From Luscinia megarhynchos (taxonomy: Eukaryota; Chordata; Aves; Passeriformes; Turdidae), in NCBI GenBank assembly GCA_034336665.1, contig CM067590.1, positions 5,554,459 to 5,618,458 on the forward strand: a DNA stretch of 64,000 nt, read 5' to 3'. The notes beneath the pieces were generated by a model, which worked only from the letters and a program-made list of their open reading frames with translations, had not been told where the DNA came from and did no database searches. Numbering within the stretch: the stretch's first letter is position 1; the number at the start of each line of letters is the position of its first letter. Below are positions 27,101-40,072 of the stretch, in pieces. A program made the translations under genes and the position numbers.

Positions 27101-30100
27101 CTCCTCCCTTTCCCCCTCAGCCTTGCACCCAAGTCCTCTTACACATTGAAGCAGCTTCATGTTCTGTCTTTCAATGACTTTCTCCCCTTTAAACCTCCTC
27201 TCTTGCACGTGTCTCTCCACAACCTCTGCTCCTTCTTCCTTCCCAGAATTGCTGCCAAGCACCTTTTCCACACAGGACTGCAATGCAGGATGCTGCCCTG
27301 CTTCCTTCAGAAAGTCCTGTTGGGAATCCTCATGGATTTGTAACAGCACCAAGTGTGACCCTGCTGTCACATCCTGCCTGCTCAGGGGCTGAACACTCGG
27401 CATGAAGGCTTTGGGTCATTCTGGTGAGCTGTGTCCCAGGTACCCTCTGCAAAATTACACCTCAGCTTATGTAATGGTTTGAAAACCCTCAGGACTCACA
27501 GGTGGGCTGTGAAGGAAAAGCAGGTTAAAACATCCTCCAGCTTTAGTGAGCTCCACCACAGCTGGTGCTGGCAGGGCCTGGGCACGAGCTCTGTGCTGGG
27601 CCCCGTTCCCAGGGACGGGGGAACTGAAGCTAAAAGAACCTTGTCCCACATCCTTTGCTCTGTAAAGTGTGGTGACCACAGCAGTGGGCACCCCGGGCCC
27701 TGAGGAGCAGGTACCTATGGTTGCAGAGAAGATGACGATGCCCAGGACATTCATCTCATTGCTGGTCCCAGCCAGGGTCCTGTAGCTCATTTCGGGTGAG
27801 GGTGTCAGCTCAAGGAACACAGGCCGATGGATTTCAGGGTTTTTGTCATCAGGTGCAAAGTAAATAAAATTGACAGGTTTTCCTGGGATCTTTGGAAAAC
27901 CAGGAGACTTCACCACGGGCACGAGAACAGTTCGGTACTGGAACAGAAGCAGAGGGAGGTTGCTGTGTGCTGGCCTGGGCTGCATCCTCTCAACAGGGAG
28001 GCCACGGCAGCCCTGGGCTGGAGGTTAAAGGTTTGGCTTCCAGGCAGCAAAAGGCTGGTGGAAACAAGGAGTGGGTCAGGCAAGGGGAGCTGTGGCTCTT
28101 GGCTGGTGGTTTGGTGACCTGTGGGATGCCAGCTCAGCGCTGGGCCCTCTGCTCCCTCCCTCCCTCCTGGGGCTCCACCTGCTTTCCCAATGCCTTGAGT
28201 TTCCCTGTCCCTCCACCCCACCTGCCACTCTGTCTGTCCCCTTTCAACACTCCCTTCCCTCTAGCACCCCTTCATGTCCCTTTCCCTGCCTGCTGCCTCC
28301 CTCCCCAGGGATTAAAAGCTGCTCCCAGGAGCGGGATCTGAGGGCAGGGATGTGTGCTCTGCCTACAGAGCCTGCAGGCAGAGGGCAGGAACGGGGTCCC
28401 TGTGAGCCTGGGCGCCCCCAGCACCCCCCTGCCTTCAGTGCCCACCCTGGCTGAGTGGGGGGGGAAGGGGAAGGGGCTCCTGTCCCGGCTGTGGGTGAGC
28501 AGAGGCTCCCTGAGGAGCTGAGCTCCACCCTGGCTGCAGACGGCTCAGCTGAACTCACCTGCTGGAACGAAGCTTCAACCAGGTTAGAAGGAAACATGTT
28601 TCTGTAAGAGACCAATGACACAGGGTTAAAGTGTGCTGTGAGAGCATCCTGGGAAGCACTTCTGGTGGGCACAGTGTCCAGAAGAGGACATGAAAGCCAG
28701 CAGCAGCTTATGGCAGCTGTGCAAGCTGAGGGCAAGGAAAGGTTGGAAGGTGAATGCAGAGCAGAATGAGAGCCGTGTGTAAATGGTGCTGCTGGAAAGG
28801 CTGAGCCTGGGATGGACATCTGCCATCTGCAGCCCCCTGCTCAGAGCCTGATCCATTCCATCCAGCACCCCCAGAAATGGAGACTCTCCCCCAGCCCCTG
28901 GGTATGTGCTGCAACCCCTCCCAGGTAACCCCATCCAAGCTCTGGGCTTGGCATGTCCCAGCTGGGGCTGCAGAGCAGAATCTGAGCCGTGCAGGGACAG
29001 GGCTCTGATCTCTGTGCAGTGCCTCTGTGTGCCGGCAGCTTTGGAGGGCAGGGCAGGGCCAGAGGGGCGTGGATGAGGGAAATGAACCCCTCGTTACTGG
29101 GCCTGGAGGCACCAGCACCTGGTTCTGCTTCCCTTGAGATCTCAGGGTCTTCTGGGAGCTCAGAACCTCCTGGGAAGGCTTTGCTACCACAGCTTGGCTC
29201 CTGCTGGGGTCCTGGGACACACCTGATCAAGTCCAGCAGCGCGTCGGCAGAGCTGAGCACCACCTTCCCCACAGAGGAGCTGTCCTTCTGGGCAGCTGCA
29301 CCAGGGTGGATGCTGACCACGAGGATGATCCCCACGGCCACTGCCATGAAGGTTGTCCACAGGTAGTAGGTGATGGTGATCAGCCCCATCTTCCCACAGG
29401 CCCTGGAGTCCATGGTGGCCAGCCCGGACATGAGGCTGCAGCACAGCACAGAACAGAGCGCTCACCGCCTGCCCGCCCTGGCGGCAGCAGCCCCAGCGTG
29501 GGGGTCCCACACGTGCTTAAATCACATCACTGAGCTCCTGCACGTTCCTGTGCCAGCACCCACAGGATCTCACATCCGGGATGAGACTGAGACAGCCCAA
29601 GCTGAGTTGTGAGAGCAGGAGGCACCTCCAAGCCCCTTCTCAAGGTCTGGCCGTGTTTTCTGGTTTTTGTAAGGGTTTAAGTTTATACTCTTAGTGTGTT
29701 TTACATTGAATAACTGATGCTGCACCTGTTCTGTGAGATACTGTTCTCTTATTTCTCCATTGCCTCATGCCACTCCTGTGAGGAGCAAAGGAAGGTACCA
29801 GCAAGGTTCATAAAATCCTGGGGATGGACCCCATGCACCCAGGAGAGACCTGCAGGTTCAGATTTCATGCACAGGTGAGCTTTCCTAGGAAGTAACCCAT
29901 AAGCTACTTCTCAGCAAAACTGGGCTAAAAATAGAGAGAGCATTACAGGCTGCTGCAGCAGGGAGAGCAGTGCTGGTGATGGGGACAAGTTGGGTTTGCT
30001 GAGGCCACTGACTTGGGAGAATCTGCTGATGTTCTCAAGGAAGGAAAGGCCCCAGAGAGAGACCCTGACAAATGTGAGGATTGGGAAATCCCCAGTCGTG

Positions 30101-33100
30101 TGATGTTTAACAGGGCAAGTGTCAGACCCTGCCCGGGGTGGGGCAGCCCTGGGGCAGGGACAGGCTGGCAATGAGAGGCTGGAGAGCAGCGCCCTGGGAA
30201 GGGACCTGGGGGTCCTGCTCGGTGCCAGGTTGGGTCTGAGTCACCGCTGGCAGCCCAAAGGGCCACCGTGTGCTGGGGGCACCAGGCCAGGGAGGGACTG
30301 TCCCACTCTGCTCTGCCCTGGGGCAGCCTCAGCCCCAGCGCTGGGCACCTTGGGCACCACAGGGTCAGAAGGAGCCAGAGCTGCTGCAGAGTGTCCAAAG
30401 GAGGGACCCGGAGCTGGGGAAGGGCTGAGGAGCAGCTGAGGGCACTGGGCTCGTTCAGCTGGAGCAGAGGAGACTGAGGGGAGACTCCTCGGGGCTGCAG
30501 CTCCTGCCAGGGGAGGCAGAGGGGCAGGGGCTGAGCTCTGGGACAGGGACAGGGCCAGGAGCCCAGCACAATGAGCACATGCCAACATATTTGCAATATG
30601 TTAATCCATATGATGTTTTCAAGACCTTGCTTAGACCCCTGGAGGACTGCTGGGCCTGTTCCTTATTTCTAGGTCTGCATGGGCCAATAAAAGGGGGATT
30701 TGCAAACACAGACACAGCACTGGGGAATGCTGATGTTTTTTACCTGAACTTTCTCCATCCCTCTAAAGGAATCTGCTTTGAGGTTAAACAGCCCATCACA
30801 AGTGCCCACAGAAGGTCCTGGCACCCCCAGCTGCCCAAAAGAAAGGAAAAACCCCAGCCAGTGCAGGTGTCTGAGCTAGGTGCAAGTGCCTACCAAATCC
30901 AGGTGAGGATTTGTTCCCAGACTATTGCTGGGAAACCATGGGGTGTGATGGACATGAAGCCAGGGCTGCTGCTTGGAGCCAGGGTCATTCTCACCCCATG
31001 CAGTTTGGGGTTATCTCCTCAACAGGGGTCACAGAGAGATCTTTTCAACATGATGGAAAGATGGTGCTTTAGACCAGATGATCTCTTACCTGGAGGTGAT
31101 CAGGGGCAGGATCAGCATCTTCAGCATCCTCATGAGGAGCTCTCCAGGAAAGGAAAAATATTGCTTCTCCTGCACACAGATCAGAGCTTGTGTCAGGTAA
31201 ATGATTTATGGGTTAAGGGCTCAAACTTGATCAATCTGCCTTTTTCCCAGCCAGACCCAGCTCTGAGCTTGCAGCTGCTCCTTGAGGGACTCTGTGATGC
31301 CATTTCCCTGCTGTCCCTTACTGGGAGTTGGCTCAGGGGTGGGGAATATTGGCCACATGGCAAGCCTGGCTGTAAACTGTTGCATTTGAGCTATAGGAGA
31401 GTGGCAAAAAAGGATAATGCAACACAGTTCTTCTTGTAATGGAGAAGCAAAAGAGAGGTCTATTTAAAGAAACACTACACTTAGATATAGGGTAGTTTGT
31501 GCAATACAAAACAGAAAAGACTCATTGGTCCATCCATCCATCCATCCATCCATCATCCATCCATCCATCCATCCATCCATCCATCCATCCATCCATCCAT
31601 CCATCCATCCATCCATCCATCCATCCATCCATCCATCCATCCATCCATCCATCCATCCATCCATCCATCATCCATCCATCCATCCATCCATCCATCCATC
31701 CATCCATCATCCATCCATCCATCCATCATCCATTGTCCATCCATCCATCATCCATCCATCATCCCTCCCTCCATCCCTGATCTCCCTATTTCACTGTGCC
31801 ACTGTAGAGGCATCATGGGGGGATCTGAGCTGGCCCCAAGACAAGAAGGTACTTTTGCTGGGGCTTTGAGGGGTGCCAAGGCAGCTGTTCAATGCACTGT
31901 CCCAGTGCCTGGCCTGGACGTGGCTGACATCCCCAGGGAGCTCAGGCAGAGTGGAGCTGTGATGGGCCCAGCTGGGTGCAGGGGGTGATGCCAGACAGAG
32001 CAGCATCTCTCAGCCTTGTGACACTTTCCCATTGCAGGGAGCAAAGCAGGGATCAGCCTCCTCTCCAGCTCTCCTCCAGGCTTTGTGACAGAAGTCTCCA
32101 GTGGGGACAGTCTCTAGTGGCTGCCAGACCCAGAGCAGAGATGGATAAACTTATGCACGGCAGGAGGAGGGGCTGGAGCCCCAGGATTCTGCCAGCCCCA
32201 TGCCCAGCATGAGGGGCTGCTGGGCTCTCACGGGTGTGTGCACTGGGATGCTGGGAGATTACACCCAGCTGCAATCAAGTAATGAGATCATCCCTGCTGT
32301 GTTGATGCTGAAGGGCCTAATTGAAATGACAAGACTTTGCTAAATCCTAGTGGGCAACACAGGGATGTCCCAGCACGAGCTGAGCTCTCCTGGAGCAGCA
32401 TTCCCCCTCCTGGCTCAGCAGCCAGGCTGAGATCAGGGCTGGGCTGTGCCCAGCTGCCCCAGGCCCAGCAGCTCAGCTTGGGAGAGCTGAGCCACCGTGC
32501 CTTTCTCCTGCCTTTCCCCCCGTGCTTCTGTCTCCAAGGCTCCTCAATGGAGGGTGGCTCCTCAGAGCCCTCCAGGCTCCCCACCAGCCCTCTGGTTATT
32601 TGCTGGGTCCCCTCCAGAGCATGGAAATGTGCTTTGTTTGCACACAGCTGGGGAGAGTCATGGGAGAAGCCCTTCCCTCAAACGAATCCCTCAAAGCCCA
32701 TCTCCTGGACCCCATCTCTCAGATCCCAGCACTGCTGGTGGTGTTGGGGGGAGCCCCTCAGTAAACATTCCCCCCTTTCCCGTCCTCATCCCCCCTCAAG
32801 GCTCCTGCAGCCCCGTGGGATCTAACCCAGAGCTCCCCACTGTCATTGGAGGGAGGCAGGATTTGTCCTATAGCTTGGGCATTTGTTGGCACCTTCTTGG
32901 TGAAAAGAAAAAGAAAAGAAAATAAAAAAACAAAAAAGCCATAGGCAGAAACCTGCCTTGAGGTGGTTTTCTTGGGCTGGAGCCTTTGCCTTTGGGGCTG
33001 TGCCCATCTGGGAGCCTTGCTGGCACCAGGGCCTGTCCCACTGCATCCCCCTGTCTCCCATCGCCATCCCAGCCAGGCTTACCAGGTCTGTCAGCTCCAG

Positions 33101-33259
33101 CGTGCGCAGCAGGAACCCCAGGAGGCATCCGGTGACCACCGAGAGCATGGAGAGGGTCAAGAGGCCATTTTTGTACCAGAAAGCCCCTCCCCACCTCCAG
33201 AGGCGCAGCAGGGCCGCGCACAGCGAGTGCAGCACAGCTCTCCTGAGCCACTCCCACAT
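21111..33259 (-). CDS. Excitatory amino acid transporter, EAAT5/SLC1A7-like, 11 exons, 545 residues
   Basis: A sodium-coupled acidic amino acid transporter of the SLC1 family, in the plasma membrane. Coding exons, in gene order: 33083-33259, 31090-31169, 29223-29435, 28559-28601, 27715-27937, 24912-25011, 24483-24716, 22867-23061, 22134-22268, 21336-21435, 21111-21248. All have AG/GT ends and matching phases. Family marks are the four-Ser hairpin before ATLP (residues 355-362), NMDGT (390-394), Glu398 used for potassium coupling, [11 protein letters not shown] (429-439), GLPTED (451-456) and DRLRT with Arg471. The Arg marks glutamate/aspartate rather than neutral substrates. [14 protein letters not shown] and [10 protein letters not shown] resemble EAAT5 more than EAAT1-4. 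The start at MWEWLRR fits EAAT5 length; an in-frame Met 43 codons upstream is less likely. The C-terminus ICQV looks like a PDZ ligand. It could be SLC1A7 or one of the SLC1A8/SLC1A9 genes of non-mammals. Confidence 0.93.
30119..30570 (+). mobile_element. CR1-type LINE fragment in transporter intron 2
   Basis: The block GGAAGGGACCTGGGGGTCCTG, followed by CCAAAGGAGGGACCCGGAGC and CTGGAGCAGAGGAGACTGAG, is characteristic of the CR1 3' part just upstream of its tail. It lies in sense orientation, antisense to the host gene, and stops before the terminal repeat. No open frame survives. Confidence 0.6.
31528..31785. repeat. (CATC)n microsatellite
   Basis: About 255 bases of CATC tetranucleotide, broken several times by a missing base (CATCATCC) and decaying into CCCT at the right end. 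It lies in intron 1 of the transporter gene. It opens long frames of Ile-His-Pro-Ser or Met-Asp-Gly-Trp repeats, which are artefacts. The length is likely to vary between individuals. Confidence 0.95.
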
Positions 33260-34746
33260 GGTGCCCTCAGCCTGCCAGGGGATGCCCCTGGGAGCCGCTG
33301 CCAGCCCCAGGCATGGCACGGCCCGGGCCCCAGGGACCCTGCTCTGAGCCCGCAGCCGAGTGTGCTGCTGCCTAATCCCCACAGCCAAAGGCTTCAGGGA
33401 TATTTGGGAGCCTTTCCCATAATGGAAAGTGACGTCTTCAACTGGTTAATCTGGGCTTGGCATCCTGCTGTGAGGTGCTGAACCCTCCCAGTTTAACCCT
33501 GCAGCCCCTGGGGTGGGGGCCAGTGTGCAGACTGAGAGCAGGGGCTCAGCCCCACAGCTTCTGCTGCTCCTGATAAAGGATTTGGGTTCTGTCACCACAT
33601 CTGGGTCCTGCACTAGATTTGTGCTGAGAGTGCACCCCAGTCCTGCCCCCATGAGTGAGGGCTTCATGGGGGCTGGGTCTGCAAAGGGAAACTTTCCCAG
33701 TGCATGGGAGAATTTCCCACAGCACCTGCACAGCCCATCTCTAGGCACCAACAGATGATGCTGAATATTCCCACAGAAATATCTGCCCCAAAAGATCTGA
33801 CTTCTGCCAGCTCTCCAGGGAAGCTGCCCCAAGGCCATGGGGTGCTGCTGGAGCACCTGGTCCATAGTTCATGATATTTTAGAGAATTTCTCTGTCCAGT
33901 TTGCTGTCACATTGCAGCTAGCCTAAAGCTGTGGGCCCAAACTCCACCAGCTTAGAAGGAACCAGGTCCCTAAGATGAGCTTTGGTAGAATGGATTTGAA
34001 CACACACAAAGGATCCCAGCCAAGTCATTGAACCCTAAGTGCAGAGGTACCACTGGCCAGGAAAATGGGCAGTCTGAACTCCCAACCAGCAAACTGTCAC
34101 AAGCTGGAGAATTCAAACCCTCTATTTAGAGAAGGTTCAGAACAATAAAAAAATCTTTTGTCACATGGATCTCAAGAGGGTCGTGTCTCTGCCTCCAACC
34201 ACGACCCCATTTAATTCTATAGTTTGCCTCTGGCTCAGGCCAGGAGTGTCACTGGGGCCAGAGTGTGGTACAGAATGAAAGGGCAGGTGGGTCCTGGGCT
34301 TCAGATGCTCTGGGAATGGGAAAATAGTGAAACCTTCATGGGTCTGATTTTACCCTTCTCTCCCCAGGCCCCCCCCTGCCCCCCCCCCCAAAAAAAGCAA
34401 AAAAAAAGAAAAGCCATGAAACCCTCTTGAACCATTGCATATTTTACACAGACAAAACAGAGCTACAGTGAATGTGTGACTGGAGGATCTGGGCCCCGGC
34501 CCTGCAGGTTCTGTGCAGCCCCCGTGCTCAGCAGCCACAGCACTGCTCTGGCAGTGACACAGTGGCTCTGCAGGCTGTCTCAGGAGCAGAGCTCCTCCAG
34601 AGGAGCCTGGTGTCTGCTGCTGTCCATGTTCCAGCCCTTGGCAGGGTCTCTCTGGTGCTGTCTCGTGCCTTTGGCCTCAGTGTGGTTGGCTCAGCCTGCC
34701 AGAATTAGAGTGTGTGCTTGTAAGCAAAGCTGAAATACAGTTGTCT
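33260..34746. other. Intergenic region between PRAM1 3' end and the transporter 5' end
   Basis: About 1.5 kb that should carry the promoter and 5' UTR of the minus-strand transporter gene and the 3' end of PRAM1. No TATA box, CpG-dense block or canonical poly(A) signal stands out on the minus strand. A homopolymer stretch (C run then A-rich) lies at 34371-34410. I see no additional gene. Confidence 0.45.
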
Positions 34747-34772
34747 CTATTCAGCTTCATCTTCAGAGCCAA
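34747..34772 (-). CDS. PRAM1: Candidate terminal exon of PRAM1
   Basis: After a GGCTGGCAG acceptor this short segment reads on in the phase left by the exon at 35135-35169, giving VGSEDEAE then TAG. The acidic tail would suit an FYB-family C-terminus. The acceptor is only fair and no AATAAA follows nearby, so this is a guess. Reading through the donor at 35134 instead gives a 24-residue tail without family resemblance. Confidence 0.25.
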
Positions 34773-35134
34773 CTGCCAGCCAGGGATGGAGTTTGCATGT
34801 CAGGAGAGAGCAACTGCTTGGGCAAGGGAAGTCTGAGCTGTCTGGGGGATCACCTCAAAGGACATTGAAGGGGCCCTGGGGCTGGCAGCAAGTGGAGGGA
34901 GCAAGCTGAGAACAGGGTGCAGGGAAGTCCCAGTAATTGGGAACAGAGAAACATGAAGACTTTTAGGGAACTGTGAGTAAATAAAGAATACCTCAGGGAG
35001 AGGAAGAGGAATCACACAGACAGAAAGGAGAGAGGGAAGCAAAACAGCAAAGGGTCAGGAGGAGGGGAATCCTGATGCTGCTGTGGAGGTCACTGTGGCA
35101 GCGAAGGGGCACGGCAGCAGTTCTGTGCACCTAC

Positions 35135-38100
35135 CATTGATCTCAACATCATCATAGATGTCACTGTCCCTGCAAGGACAGAGAGGGAGTGTTGTGAGCA
35201 CCATGGTCTCCCATGTCCCACCACCTCCCAACCCCGAGGCAAGGGCAGCTCCATCTGGCTCATCTCCTCCTGACTGTCTGTGGCACTCTGGTGTCACCTG
35301 CCACCCTGATTCCCCCTCCCAGCGTGCTGTGCTCTCCCTGCTCGGCTGGGACCATCTCAGTGGGGTTAAGATGACTCTGGCCCCTCTCAGGATGGTGGTC
35401 TCATCCCAGGCTGCCAAGAGCTGCAGACCTGGCCCTGCAGAGGGGCTGCACCCTCATCCTGTGCCAGCAGCAGCCTCTGAGCAGTGTCTGGGCAGGTCCC
35501 ACACAAAGGACCACAGCCTGGGGAGTGCTTCCAGTGCTCCAGGAACAGAATCTCTCCTGATATGGCAGATTCCACCCCAGGGGAACCAGCTGTGTTTGGC
35601 TTATGGTCACAGCCTGAGCTGGGTAGTTTTGTCAGCCAGGACTGGTTTGGTACTGGCCACTCATGGAGCAGTGGTTGCAGCCCATGGAGTGGAAATGAAG
35701 GGGCTGGGAAAGGATACTCACAGAGGCAGCAGCACAGCCCGGGGCACGTAGCCATCTGCAACAGTGGAGAAAAACATGTCAGGTGGTGCTGGGAACCAGG
35801 GCATGTGCAGGAATCACCCCAACACCTGCCCCTGCACAGGGCTCAGCAACTCCTGGTTCCCAGAAAGAGCTGGGACAAGGAGGAATCCAGCTCTGGGCAG
35901 TGTCAGAAGGAGCCTGATCTGCCAGGCTGAGTGGCAGCTGGCAGGGAAGATCCTGATCCCTTCCTCTCTGCCTGAGGGATCTGCAGCCCGTTCCACCTGG
36001 GGGCTTTGAGGACTGCAAAAGCTTCCAGCAAAGGGAAAGGACAAGCCCAGCTCACTGCAGCAATGCTGCTGCTGAGTGGAAGGACGAGCAGAACATTTGT
36101 GTAGGAGGAAAAAGGTGTGAACCTCCTCAGGGTAGCAGGGTACCCGTCAGATCTGTCTAACAGGTGGAGATCGGTCGGGAGGAATCACGGGGTGTTTGCA
36201 TGAAGAAGCTTCTTCCCAAAACTGTGCTGTGCCTCCTGCTGTGGGTGAACCTCATCCCCCTCCAGACTTACACCTCCTCTGGCTGTTCCGGCAGAGGATT
36301 TGCTCCTCGTTTGTGAACTGAATGACATCAAGGATTTCTCCCCGTCTCACTGGCAGGTTCTTCGCTCCGCCCCTCTTCTCTTTCGCCGCGGGATCGACCA
36401 TCATCCGAGTGAGGACGCTGATGCTGCCCTCGAACTGAAACACAAACAGAAGTGCCCACGGCGACTTGAGTCAGGCAGGTCTGACCGCTCCCCCTCCTTG
36501 AAGAAAAGCAGATTCCTCTCTGGCCAAATGGTCTGTGGGACTGGTGTGACCCGGGGGAATGAGGCAGGTGTGACCTCGGGGAACAAGGCAGGGTGTGATC
36601 TGAGTGTCACTGGTCCCTTGGAGCACGGCTCCTTTCTGCCATTGCACTGCACCTTCCCCGGAGGGGCCAAGGAGCTCAGAGGGAAAAGTCACCACTCGCT
36701 GCTTACCTTGAATTTCTTCTGAAATTCCCTGTCCATCTTCTCCTCCTTCTTGCATGCCCTGAGTGTCATGGTGTTCATCTTCTGGGAGACCTGGGATTCT
36801 CTGCAGTCATTGAAAGCCATGGGAAGGTTCATGACCCCATGCTCTACTCCCCTCCCGTCCCTTCTCCCTGCTGGCTGCTCCCCATCACATTTCCCTGCCC
36901 CAGCTCTGGGGCTGTGGGTGCTCTCAAGGCCAGATGTACAGCCTGCAGCTTGTGCTCTTCACCACAGACCTTCCTACTGCCAGCCCAGCAGAGCCCATTA
37001 AAGCAGCAGCTTTATCAGAGCAGCAGGGAACCCTGGCCATTTTGGGATCCTTAGAAAGAGCAAAAAAAACCCATTACCTCTGTGTAGGTGCCAGCAAGGT
37101 AACCCTGTTAGAGGCTGGGCCAGCATTTCCACCTGTAAAACCAAACCCCAGGAGAGATGCTGCAATGAGGCTGCCATGAGGTATAAGCACCTGCCAAAAC
37201 AGAATACAAAGAGCAGCAAGAGCTTTTTCCTCCTGGGACCAAATGCTGAGTTTGCCCCCAAGTGTGGGGGGATCAGGGTTTCCTGAGCCCATTTACAAGA
37301 GGAACCCACTGCCCTGTGTGTGGGGGAGCAGCAGGCTGAGCACAGGCCCTGCTGCTGCCCGTGGCTCACTGCAGCAGAGCTGCAGGTCTCACCCAAACTC
37401 CATCCAAGCCCCTCCTGTACTCACCTCCTCTGGGGCAGGGGTGCACTGGCAGCTGGGACACAGAAGGCAGCACAAGGCCCTGGGCTTCTCCTGGCCAGCC
37501 CAACAGGCTCAACATCATCATAGATCTCATCCTCATCCCTGCAGAGAGGCACAGCACCGTCAGGCAGTGCTGGGCTGAGGGCACTGTCAGGGCTGCCAGG
37601 AGCAGGTGGGCAACAAGCAGGAGGGCTGGCCATGGGCTGCCCTGGCTCTGGGGCAGAGCTGGGCAGCAGCTCCTCACAGCAGGATGTGGAGGGGCAGCAG
37701 GGGCAATGGCCACAGTGAGGTAACACAGCCCCAGGGGATGGCTGTGCTTCACACTGTGGGAGCTGCCTGCACACCCTGGGCTCCAGCAGCAGGCAGAAAA
37801 GCCAAATATCTTCTGCTGTCATGCCTCGTGCCCTTCCCACTGGCTGGGCACAGCCTGGAAGGCCCCTGCAATAGCAGTGCTCCTCAGTCCTTACCCTGTG
37901 CCACCAGGAGCACCCTGCAGTGGGAACCGTGCAGGCACTGCTGCAGCACAGCCTGGCCGACAGTGATCTGTGAATAACAGCAGAAACAGGGGGAGCAGAT
38001 TATTTCGTATTTTCTCCTCAGCTCTATCAGCCACCCTGAGGTGAGAGCTACTCTGGGCTGGATTTAGTGCAGGGCGAGGTGGGGAGGTAAAACTGACTGC

Positions 38101-40072
38101 ACACCCTGATAGAGCAAGGAGACAGAGCAATCCACAGCCCACCCAGGGATTTTCTGCCAGCACACTGAGGCACAGTGCATCAGGCTCCTCACTGAGAGCC
38201 TTGAATATGTGTTTTCCCATTTGTGTATTTCTAATGTTGCTTTCTTCCTGGACAAATGATGGAAAGAAGAGGGGAAGAGGCCAAAACAGGCATCATGAAT
38301 GTGGGAAACCCCTGAATTTCAGATATGTACCAGAGTCAGAGCAAGTCCTGGAAATCTCCACATGCTCAGGAGCATCATCAGCCAGAACATACTGCTGCTC
38401 CCTTTACCATTGCCAGCATGACCACAGCCCTGCTAACATGCCATTATTTCTATCACAAGCCTTGTCTCCAGCCTGGTCAACCAGACCAACCAAACATGGG
38501 CACAAAGACCTGAGCACAACATCAAATCTTTGCTGGTTTATGGTGCTAAGTAATACACAATCAGATACTTAGTCCTAAATATCATAAGATTGCCCTAAAA
38601 ATTAACAAAAATGATCAAATTCCAGATGTAGCAGTTTGCCTCAGGACCCATGAGACAAATACTTGTTGCCAGTCATGTCAGAATCTCCCAGCACAACAAC
38701 GTGGCCAGCTCTGATAACACCTTTCAAATTATAACACAGACCAGCTAGATTTTTTAGTTTTCTTAAGGAAGGAAAGTCTCATGGTTAGAGAAATTGAGCA
38801 AGAAATGGTATTTGAAACAGCTTTCATCACCTAGAGTTGTGGGTTAGCAGAACAGCAGCTTGAGAAACCATCACATCAGGAAGGCCACTGTGCAGTGTGG
38901 CAGGGCAAGGTCTGACTGGTGCCTCACCTACTGCTCATGGCCACCACCCCAGGCCTCCCCCAGCCCCCCTGGGAAGAGTCTGGCCCCATTTTCTCCTGTT
39001 AGGTACCTGTGGACAGTGAGATCTCCCCTTCCCTCTCCTGCCAGCTGAACAAGCCTGGGTCTCCATGTGCCCCCACCCATCTTGGGCTCCTCCAGTTTGG
39101 CAATATCTCTCGTGTTACTCACTCCAACCTTACTTCCTACAAACACTCCAGAGATGGAAACTTGTGCCCAGCCAGGGACAGGGCCCTCCATTCCTTCACC
39201 TGCCCTCCTTCTCTCTCATTCTCATCCTCATGCTATTGCCTATAAAAGCCCCTTTGGTCATACAAGACCCCACCTCTCCATTAGCCCTCCCAGTATTTCC
39301 ATCCCCCAAGAGCTGCAGGCTCTAACTGGGGAGGTTTTCCCTCCTGAATGAGCAGCCCCCTTCCCCGAGGGGCTTGCATGTGCCTGGCCATACCCGGCTG
39401 AGCACGCCTCGGTGGTTCTGTGGCAGGACAGATGGCTGTCCCAGGACGTGCAGCTGCTCTGAACTTTGCCAAATCCACGTCAGCAGGGCGCCGAGGCTTG
39501 CCTGGCCTCACTCCCAGTGCCCTGACGTGTGGCAAAGGCTTCCTCTGGGGCAGAGCTGGCTGCTCTGTCCTCCGGGGGCTCCCCGCAGCGAGCCGGGGGT
39601 CTGCCCCAGCTGCGCCTTTGGCAACAGCCTCTGGAGCCCCCTTGGCTTTGGCAGGTGGCTGCTGGGCTGCCTTCCTGTAGGGAGGATCAGAGCTGGCTTC
39701 CACCTTCCTGCTCAGCACGTCTCCTCCTGGCTTTGCAGGCGCTGGGTGGAAGCTGACATCTGGAACTGTCCCCTTCTTGCGACCCGCCGCGGCTGCCAGA
39801 GCGTCGCGGGCAGAACGAGGTGGGTGCTGTCCCAGGCTGTGGCCTGTGCTGGGAGATGGAGAGGCCCTGCTGCACTCCACCCTCCTGCTCCAGGGGGGCT
39901 GCTGAGGAGGATCACCCTTGGAGGCCATGGCAGGGGTCTGTCCTGGCTCTGGTCCGTGGGAGGCTGCAGGGTGACTCTCTGGCCTGCCGCCCACTGCGGG
40001 AGGCTCGTTCCTGTTCTGTTGGAACTTTGCCCGAAGGTGTCTCACTACAGCATCTCTCCCCTCCAGATGCAT
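35135..40072 (-). CDS. PRAM1: PRAM1-type adaptor protein (FYB/ADAP family), 3' terminal exon unresolved
   Basis: A cytoplasmic adaptor. Mammalian PRAM1 is expressed in myeloid cells and works with SLP-76 and SKAP2 downstream of integrins. Coding exons, in gene order: 39394-40072, 37895-37967, 37425-37538, 36707-36758, 36272-36434, 35723-35756, 35135-35169; phases agree throughout. The large exon is a proline-rich linker, with QRKPLPHVRALG and KPRRPADVDLAKF matching the FYB signature KPLP...RPP-VDL-KF. Next come an IYDDV site (Tyr257), a basic helix (KKEEKMDREFQKKFK), the helically extended SH3 domain (FEGSISVLTR...YGYVPRAVLL, about residues 300-372) and a second IYDDV (Tyr377). IYDDV motifs resemble SLP-76 SH2 ligands of ADAP. 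At about 390 residues it is shorter than human PRAM1, the difference being in the linker. A single SH3 and linkage to ELAVL1 favour PRAM1 over FYB1/FYB2. The stop-bearing exon is uncertain; a candidate lies at 34747-34772. Confidence 0.85.

Noticed and set aside
30579..31439. 286-codon plus-strand open frame
   Set aside because: It overlaps the minus-strand transporter exon 2 and has no recognisable domain.
31497..31988. Open frames of Ile-His-Pro-Ser and Met-Asp-Gly-Trp repeats on both strands
   Set aside because: They are translations of the CATC microsatellite within a transporter intron.
21111..33259. Assignment to SLC1A6 (EAAT4), which is also on human 19p13
   Set aside because: The [14 protein letters not shown] and [10 protein letters not shown] segments follow EAAT5, whereas EAAT1-4 have WYxPVGIxFLIAGK at the first site.
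35135..40072. Assignment to FYB1 or FYB2 instead of PRAM1
   Set aside because: A single helical SH3 domain, short protein and linkage with ELAVL1 fit PRAM1. FYB1 has two such domains, and FYB2 lies elsewhere in known maps.
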